A DNA stretch of 64,000 bases from an uncultured Flavobacteriaceae bacterium (lineage in GTDB: Bacteria; Bacteroidota; Bacteroidia; Flavobacteriales; Flavobacteriaceae): NCBI GenBank assembly GCA_947504035.1, contig CANNGA010000011.1, positions 62,001 through 126,000 of the forward strand, written 5' to 3'. The translations under genes were made by a program, and so were the position numbers. The notes beneath the pieces were generated by a model. The model ran no database searches. It was given only the letters and a program-made list of their open reading frames with translations, and had not been told where the DNA came from. This document shows, one piece after another, positions 59,073-64,000 of this stretch (position 1 is the stretch's first letter; each line of letters begins with the position of its first letter).

Positions 59073-59116
59073 CAATATTAACAAAATATTTTGATTAATC
59101 TATCCTGACCTATCCC
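59073..59116 (-). promoter_or_regulatory. CAGGAYA-box promoter of the unit at 58996
   Basis: Minus strand reads GGGATAGGTCAGGATAG, two GGATAG copies 10 bases apart. TAATATTG starts 27 bases after the C, one base longer than the ideal -7 box. Confidence 0.65.
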
Positions 59117-59177
59117 GTATGTTAAAAAAACACCTCCTAATAAACTATCTACCAACACCTCATCTAAACCACATCAA

Positions 59178-59211
59178 AAAAGCCAATAGCTTTTAAGGGC
59201 TATTGGCTTTA
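59178..59211 (-). terminator. Intrinsic terminator belonging to the decayed gene at 59236
   Basis: Stem AAAGCCAATAGC/GCTATTGGCTTT with a T run on the minus strand. It lies 25 bases 3' of the remnant's stop codon, where a terminator of the original gene would be expected. Confidence 0.7.
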
Positions 59212-59235
59212 ACATCATTTCAGTATTTATTTTAC

Positions 59236-59310
59236 CTAAATACACTCTAATTTGGTAGCGTATGCTTTATTCGTATCCCATTGACACCTCTATACATTTT
59301 ATCGTATTTA
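59236..59310 (-). pseudogene. 3' remnant of an NHL-propeller gene (duplicate of the gene at 60605)
   Basis: Read on the minus strand, the last codons give W-D-T-N-K-A-Y-A-T-K-L-E-C-I-stop. The gene at 60605 ends W-N-A-N-K-A-Y-P-I-K-L-E-R-V-stop. The DNA match continues upstream (plus strand GGTATGCTTTATTCG-like block in both) but the frame is broken by stops before it. Only about 75 bases are recognisable. Confidence 0.75.
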
Positions 59311-59409
59311 AATTCTCAAAACAATAAGAAGCTATTAATACTTTAAATTTTTGCAACTATTTTTTAATTCGGGAAAACAACGTTAATTTTATTTTAACAT
59401 AATTATTCC

Positions 59410-59417
59410 TACATTTG
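59410..59417 (+). promoter_or_regulatory. -7 box TACATTTG before the PL28 gene at 59505
   Basis: A perfect TAnnTTTG box about 90 bases before the start. No CAGGAYA box lies at the usual distance, so this PL28 gene may be controlled differently from its paralogues. Confidence 0.5.
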
Positions 59418-59504
59418 TAATTATATAGATACGAAAAGCAGGTGTTATTTATAAGATATTATTTTCCCTAAACTCAATTATGACATTTTAACAACGAAAC
59501 AATT

Positions 59505-60449
59505 ATGTATACATCAAAATTAAATTATTTTTTTAAAGCTGGTCTTATTATTTTATTAACCACAGGTACATCATGTTCTATTGAAGAGGATATAACCACA
59601 CTAGAAGAAAACAAAACTAATACAAACGCAGAGGGTTTATTTTCTAAAAGAAAACAAAAACCCGATGCCAATATTTGTACACCAGAAGGCACCAATACAT
59701 CAAAAATATATACTTTCCCTAATGATGTTAACAAAACTACAGTATGGGCAACTTCGCAAATTGATGACAGAACCTGTGCCTACAATTACACACAAGAAAC
59801 GTTTAACAGTCATACTTACGGCGTTTACAAACTTAAAACCGATTCAAATCATTTTGATGATCTACAACCAAGAATTGAACGCCGTAGTAGAACTGTAAAC
59901 ACTACAGGTAATGGAAGTTATGTCCTTATATCTGGTTATGTAACTATACGCGAAACAGGGCATGCTACAAACCAATGGCCTTTTGATGATGTTCGAAATA
60001 CATCAGGCTCTTATTTTATACAGGCAAAAGGAAAGCACACTAATCCAGACATTGGTTCTAATGATCCTGCAATTTGCTTGCTTTTAGCTAAACCAAAGTT
60101 TACAGGACAAAATCAAACATCTTTCGATATTTACAGAGAAGAAATCACCAAAAGAGGAGGTTCTGGAACTACAGGCAGGCAATTGGTGTATCTTACTAAT
60201 ATACCAGCAGGTACTCGTACATTTGTAAGTTTAAAAAATGGATTTAATGCCAATAATGAGCAGTATGTACACATAACTATTGGAGATACTGCTTATAACT
60301 GGACAGTCCCTAATTCTATAGGTGAAGAAAATGGTCTTAATCAAGTTGGAAAACAAGCTAAAATACGTTTTGGAGCCTACCGCTGTAAAGGTGGCGAAGC
60401 TGATATATTATGGGATACTGTAAGCCAGAGTTACAATGAAGTTCAATAG
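59505..60449 (+). CDS. PL28-like ulvan lyase, surface lipoprotein
   Basis: The protein has 314 residues and a lipoprotein signal ending TTGTSC, followed by SIEED (export-signal-like). Jelly-roll blocks: DDRTCAYNYTQ, LQPRIERRS, YFIQAKGKHTN, DPAICLLLAKP, DIYREEITKRGGSG and IRFGAYRCKGGEADILWD. It is closer to the secreted PL28 in the DIYREEI block than to the tandem pair at 45037/46688. Putative catalytic Lys and Tyr are kept. It is a single plus-strand gene set between minus-strand units, next to a gene remnant. Confidence 0.87.
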   Translation: MYTSKLNYFFKAGLIILLTTGTSCSIEEDITTLEENKTNTNAEGLFSKRKQKPDANICTPEGTNTSKIYTFPNDVNKTTVWATSQIDDRTCAYNYTQETFNSHTYGVYKLKTDSNHFDDLQPRIERRSRTVNTTGNGSYVLISGYVTIRETGHATNQWPFDDVRNTSGSYFIQAKGKHTNPDIGSNDPAICLLLAKPKFTGQNQTSFDIYREEITKRGGSGTTGRQLVYLTNIPAGTRTFVSLKNGFNANNEQYVHITIGDTAYNWTVPNSIGEENGLNQVGKQAKIRFGAYRCKGGEADILWDTVSQSYNEVQ

Positions 60450-60489
60450 CTTTCACCAATTTAATGGAGATTAGCTCCAAAAATAGAAT

Positions 60490-60526
60490 AAAAGACCAAA
60501 AAGTAGTATTACTTTCTGGTCTTTTT
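60490..60526. terminator. Bidirectional terminator between convergent genes
   Basis: Stem AAAAGACCA/TGGTCTTTT with inner AAGTA/TACTT pair and A/T runs on both sides, between the PL28 gene and the minus-strand gene at 60605. Confidence 0.85.
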
Positions 60527-60604
60527 ACTTATAAATCATGATAGGGATCATAAAACATCATAACCCACTTCTTATTAGTACACCCTGTACTGTAATTAAA
60601 ACAA

Positions 60605-61705
60605 CTAAACCCGCTCTAATTTTATAGGGTATGCTTTATTCGCATTCCATTGGCACACGTATAAATTTTCATCGTTATCTACACAAACATCATGACAATG
60701 GCGAAAAATAGGTTGCTCTTGTACCATACGTTGCAATTTCCCTTTTTTGTATTTAGGTTTCGTTCCTCCTGGATTAGACACCACTTTTCCTTTATGGTCT
60801 AAAATGGTCACAAAACCTGATTTAGGATTACTATTAAAAGGATGTGTCGTTTTATCGCCTTCTACATAATCGGTATCTGAGGACCAACAAACGCCTGAAT
60901 ATAAATTTTGATTATGGATGACTGGTCGACACACAAAAGCTCCTGGCAAATCTATTTGCTCTATATATGTTCCATCTAGCGTAAAACGTTTAAAACAATT
61001 CGCCGCTCTAGAAGTTATTAATAAGGTAGGTGCGCCTTTACCTCTATAATCGATACACACGCCGTGAACAGTTTGAAATTGATTTTGACCTGTCCCTCTA
61101 CCTTCTCCTATTTTTCTAATAAATTCACCATCTTTAGTAAATTGAAGAACGTAATTTGCGCCATAGCCATCGGCGATGTAAATATCCCCATTAGGTCCAA
61201 TAGCACTTTCTGTAGGTCTGAATTTGTCTTTTTTATCGTAAGCGCCGTATTTGGACGGGTGCCCAATAATCATTAATTCTCTACCGTCTGTAGTCGTTTT
61301 TATCATGCTCTCCCCTTTAGAATCGCATATAAATAAAAAGTCTTCAGAACCGTCGTTCCACAGTGATAATCCATGCCCTCCTTTGTAACGCACACCCCAC
61401 GAATCTAAGAGCTTACCGGACTTATCATAGATTAGTATATTATTTTTAGTATTATCTCCTACTACAATTAAACGGCCTTTTGAATCCATGACCATTTCAT
61501 GACAATTTTTAACAGGTGTTATTGCACGGTCTAAGTCTCCCCATGACTTGTGTACTTTATACTTAAAATCGCCATGCCCAATAGTAGTGTCGTACATTTT
61601 AGGTTTCGATTTTAAGATATTAAAATGAGGTACAACGGCTAGGCCCAAACTCGCTTTTGCTGTTGTATTTATAAATGTTCTTCTGTTTATTTTAGACTTT
61701 GTCAT
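60605..61705 (-). CDS. Tat-exported NHL-repeat beta-propeller protein
   Basis: The protein has 366 residues. The twin-arginine signal (NRRTFINTTAKASLG) is clear. NHL-type repeats follow: MVMDSKGRLIVVGD, SAIGPNGDIYIADGYGANYVLQF, EFIRKIGEGRGTGQNQFQTVHGVCID and DVCVDNDENLYVCQWNANKA. This suggests a six-bladed propeller with possible binding or lyase function. No known catalytic set is recognised. It follows the DUF1501 gene by 15 bases and is the last gene of the unit running from beyond the window end. A decayed copy of its 3' end lies at 59236. Confidence 0.82.
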   Translation of the reverse strand: MTKSKINRRTFINTTAKASLGLAVVPHFNILKSKPKMYDTTIGHGDFKYKVHKSWGDLDRAITPVKNCHEMVMDSKGRLIVVGDNTKNNILIYDKSGKLLDSWGVRYKGGHGLSLWNDGSEDFLFICDSKGESMIKTTTDGRELMIIGHPSKYGAYDKKDKFRPTESAIGPNGDIYIADGYGANYVLQFTKDGEFIRKIGEGRGTGQNQFQTVHGVCIDYRGKGAPTLLITSRAANCFKRFTLDGTYIEQIDLPGAFVCRPVIHNQNLYSGVCWSSDTDYVEGDKTTHPFNSNPKSGFVTILDHKGKVVSNPGGTKPKYKKGKLQRMVQEQPIFRHCHDVCVDNDENLYVCQWNANKAYPIKLERV

Positions 61706-61720
61706 AATGGCTAAAATTAG

Positions 61721-63202
61721 TTAAGCATTGTTGTTTTTTGTTGATTTCATTTCTTTCCCAAACAAATCTAATATAGGCTTTCCTTTGCCATCTGGAGTGG
61801 TATAAAAAGGTCTGCTTTCTACGTTGTAATGCGTTTGCGAATCGATCCCCAAGGCATGATAAACCGATTGATGTACTTGATCTATAACTACAGGTTTCTC
61901 TATAGACACACAAGGCCGTTCATCTGCCGTTTTACCATATACCAATCCTTTTTTAATACCACCACCCCACATTAAAATAGAACCTCCATCTGTAAAATGA
62001 CGGTGCATGCCGTAATGTCTAATATGTTCAATTTTATCGGGCTGTCTTCTAGCTTGATCTCTTACCTCTTCGCCTGGTCGTCCTTCCATGATGGCATCTC
62101 GACTAAACTCACTGGCTAAAATTACTAAAGTTCTGTCTAAATGCCCAGATTCATCTAAATCTTTAATAAGTTGCGCTACGGGCTTATCTATTAAAGCTTT
62201 CATTTGCTTCACTCTAGTATGTCCATTGGCATGAGTATCCCACCCTAAAAAGGGTTCGTATTCTGTAGATACACTAATAAAACGTCCGCCACTTTGCGCT
62301 AAACGCTTTGCTAGTAGGCATCCCAAACCAAAACGGCCTGTATTATAGGTGTCGTATTTTTCTTTGGGTTCTTGAGACAGGTCAAACACCTTCGCTTCTG
62401 GTGAATTTAAAAGGCGGTATGACTGTTCCATAGAACGCATTAGCGATTCGCGTTGGTAATCGCTTGCTTGCGCCATAACTTCACTTTTATTAGAGAGTTC
62501 TTTATATAATTTATAGCGTGCTTCAAAACGTTTTAAAGACATGCCTTCTGGAGGGCGCACACTGTCTAATCCTTCTGAAGGGTCTGGGATTAAAAATGGC
62601 CCGTATTCACTCCCTAAAAAGCCTGCGGAATGGAACGCTTTTAACTCTTCTGCTTCCCCCATTGTGAAACGTTGTCCTATAGCTATAAATGGTGGTATTA
62701 CAGGGTTTGCTGGTCCCAATTCTTTTGCGATCCAAGCGCCAATATGTGGGGCTTGTACCGATTGTGGTGGCTCATAACAAGTATGCCAATGGAATTGGTG
62801 TCGTGTATGCAAAATAAACCCTAAATCTGCAGCCTTATACGATCTTATAATCGCACCTTTGTCCATCACTCCTCCTATAGACTGTAAACCTTCAGAAAAC
62901 TCTAAGCCATCTACAGCCGTAGGATGTTTTGGAAACGTACTTAATACGCTATTGGTTTCTAGTCCTTTTTCAAAAGGGGCATATTTTTTAGGATCAAATG
63001 TTTCTGTATGTGCCATTCCTCCTGCCATCCATAACAGAATGACACTATCTGCAGAGGCCGCCATTTTTTTTACCTCTGGCGAACACGAACTTAAAAAGCT
63101 TGCTACAGGAATGGTAGTCGCAGAAGCTGCAATACTAGCAGCCGTCATTTTTTTTATAAAGTCTCTACGTGAATTTATAGTTTTGTTATTATCCTTCATC
63201 AC
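61721..63202 (-). CDS. DUF1501 protein, Tat-exported, sulfatase/phosphatase-superfamily fold
   Basis: The protein has 493 residues. Tat signal NSRRDFIKKMTAASIA; then the DUF1501 start VILLWMAGGMAHTETFDPK, SYKAADLGFILHTRHQF, GRFGLGCLLAKRLAQSGGRF, ASEFSRDA and HYGMHRHFTDGGSILMWGG. DUF1501 proteins are related to alkaline phosphatases/sulfatases but lack the C-X-P-X-R site, and their reaction is not established. They are abundant in Planctomycetes beside DUF1549/DUF1553 genes, as here. It lies 16 bases after the upstream gene. Confidence 0.88.
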   Translation of the reverse strand: MMKDNNKTINSRRDFIKKMTAASIAASATTIPVASFLSSCSPEVKKMAASADSVILLWMAGGMAHTETFDPKKYAPFEKGLETNSVLSTFPKHPTAVDGLEFSEGLQSIGGVMDKGAIIRSYKAADLGFILHTRHQFHWHTCYEPPQSVQAPHIGAWIAKELGPANPVIPPFIAIGQRFTMGEAEELKAFHSAGFLGSEYGPFLIPDPSEGLDSVRPPEGMSLKRFEARYKLYKELSNKSEVMAQASDYQRESLMRSMEQSYRLLNSPEAKVFDLSQEPKEKYDTYNTGRFGLGCLLAKRLAQSGGRFISVSTEYEPFLGWDTHANGHTRVKQMKALIDKPVAQLIKDLDESGHLDRTLVILASEFSRDAIMEGRPGEEVRDQARRQPDKIEHIRHYGMHRHFTDGGSILMWGGGIKKGLVYGKTADERPCVSIEKPVVIDQVHQSVYHALGIDSQTHYNVESRPFYTTPDGKGKPILDLFGKEMKSTKNNNA

Positions 63203-63218
63203 TCAACAGGTATTCGTA

Positions 63219-64000
63219 CTAGTTAATAAATTGAAATTCAGGAGAAATTAAAAGAGACCAAAACACATCCTGAACTTGTGCTGTACTTGGCTCTCGACCT
63301 AAAGCGCCTATTAAAATCTTTTGTTCATCAGACGAGGGGTGTCTTCCTAACAATTTTTGATATAATGTATCCACAAGCACTTCGGTATCATGGCCATAGG
63401 TATGAAGCCATTGTTCGGCACCTTGTTTTAAAATGCCATTAAAAAAAGCGCCATTGGTTAGTTCTAAAGCTTGTAATAGGGTGGCCTGTTCTTCACGTTT
63501 AGAAACTACAATTTCTCTATTTGGTCTTCCTAAGGCTTTTAAAAAGGCGTGCTGTTTGACCAAGCTAGCTCTTGCAAATGTTTTTTCATGGGATTTAAAA
63601 GTAAAATCTAATAGTTTCGCCCAATTGCGATTGCCGTAATTTTTAACCTTTTTCCATCTTTTGGTATCGTAATTAAAGCGCATCCAATTGCCTTTTGGTG
63701 TATGAGCGGTACTTTTCCAAGTCTCATCAGAATACAAATTCTCTATTTGGCCATCCTTGTGCTGAATTCTCATCGCAAATAAAATACTTGCAGGGTTCCC
63801 TATTTTACCTTCATTAGTCCCTTCTACAGCAATGGTATTATTACCTTTTGTTAAAAGCTGTGTGACATCATACTTGCCAACTTCTGTCCAATTATGCCCC
63901 TCTCCAACAGGCATTTCATTTATATATAGTTTATAAGAGTCATCCACCGAAATTAAAACAGAAGCGTCTTTTATAGCGTCTTTTTTAAGCTGAAATGTTT
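63219..64000 (-). CDS. DUF1553/DUF1549-type (planctomycete-like) protein, C-terminal part cut by window edge
   Basis: The frame is open to the end of the window (about 260 residues seen). It starts inside a beta-sandwich resembling a carbohydrate-binding module (FQLKKDAIKDASVLISVDD, YKLYINEMPVGEGHNW). The C-terminus has the DUF1553 end: ASLVKQHAFLKALGRPNRE, LLQALELTNGAFFNGIL, LLGRHPSSDEQ and SLLISPEFQFIN. Full-length family members usually also have a PSCyt1 cytochrome-c-like domain and DUF1549, expected outside the window. Function unknown. It leads the NHL/DUF1501 unit. Confidence 0.78.
   Translation of the reverse strand, partial: TFQLKKDAIKDASVLISVDDSYKLYINEMPVGEGHNWTEVGKYDVTQLLTKGNNTIAVEGTNEGKIGNPASILFAMRIQHKDGQIENLYSDETWKSTAHTPKGNWMRFNYDTKRWKKVKNYGNRNWAKLLDFTFKSHEKTFARASLVKQHAFLKALGRPNREIVVSKREEQATLLQALELTNGAFFNGILKQGAEQWLHTYGHDTEVLVDTLYQKLLGRHPSSDEQKILIGALGREPSTAQVQDVFWSLLISPEFQFIN

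Noticed and set aside
1-64000. Naming the organism as Formosa agariphila
   Set aside because: Gene content is similar to its ulvan PUL, but three BNR-type lyases and several PL28 copies are not what I recall for that strain, and no comparison can be run.
1-64000. CRISPR arrays, tRNA/rRNA genes, insertion sequences
   Set aside because: I saw no spaced direct-repeat array, no cloverleaf-like segment and no transposase or terminal inverted repeats. The 10-bp phased repeats are promoter elements, too short for CRISPR.

Overview
The window is almost entirely one polysaccharide-utilisation locus (PUL) of a marine Bacteroidota, most likely Flavobacteriaceae. The evidence is AT-rich DNA, one SusC/SusD pair, type IX secretion (T9SS) C-terminal tails, many lipoprotein signals, no strong Shine-Dalgarno sequences and TAnnTTTG-type -7 boxes. 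The gene content points to ulvan, the sulfated rhamnose/uronic acid/xylose polysaccharide of green algae: PL28-type lyases, PL24/PL25-like BNR propeller lyases, five S1 sulfatases, two GH78 alpha-L-rhamnosidases, xylosidase-like GH3 and GH43 enzymes, a GH2 and an L-rhamnose mutarotase. The layout resembles the ulvan PUL described for Formosa agariphila, but species identity cannot be fixed from the sequence alone.

Layout. 1-15374 (minus): a tightly packed operon, reading from 15374 downwards: GH78, GH78, GH43, two tandem paralogous sulfatases, an iduronate-sulfatase-like sulfatase, GH2 and a PL8-like lyase cut by the window edge. 15475-22613 (minus): a Tat-exported protein of unknown function and two T9SS-secreted BNR-propeller lyases. 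23162-29929 (minus): rhaM, two GH3 and a GH5-like enzyme. 30156-34867 (minus): SusD and SusC. 35574-44614 (minus): DUF1080 protein, heparinase-II/III-like lyase, sulfatase, GH43 and a DUF3352/MORN protein. 45037-48877 (plus): three surface-lipoprotein jelly-roll lyases, two PL28 and one divergent. 49045-54160 (minus): sulfatase, GH43 and a second Tat-exported unknown protein. 54387-58996 (minus): a T9SS-secreted PL28 flanked by two copies of a trefoil-like module, and a third BNR lyase. 59505-60449 (plus): another PL28 lipoprotein. 60605-64000 (minus): NHL-propeller protein, DUF1501 protein and the C-terminus of a DUF1553-type protein.

Model (inference). Secreted T9SS lyases and surface lipoprotein lyases cut ulvan outside the cell. 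SusC/SusD import the oligomers. Periplasmic lyases, sulfatases, rhamnosidases and xylosidases finish the breakdown, and RhaM helps cytosolic rhamnose use. Unsaturated uronyl hydrolases (GH88/GH105), the sensor/regulator and the catabolic genes for rhamnose and uronate are not in the window.

Most notable: (1) a shared promoter architecture, a CAGGAYA box (often as 10-bp-phased repeats) exactly 27 nt upstream of a -7 box, in front of most transcription units; (2) a GH43 gene whose only start compatible with its signal peptide is ATT, overlapping the upstream stop by one base; (3) a divergent jelly-roll protein that appears to carry QAH where PL28 has QAK; (4) a paralogous pair of Tat-exported proteins with no recognised function; (5) a decayed 3' copy of the NHL-propeller gene next to a PL28 gene.
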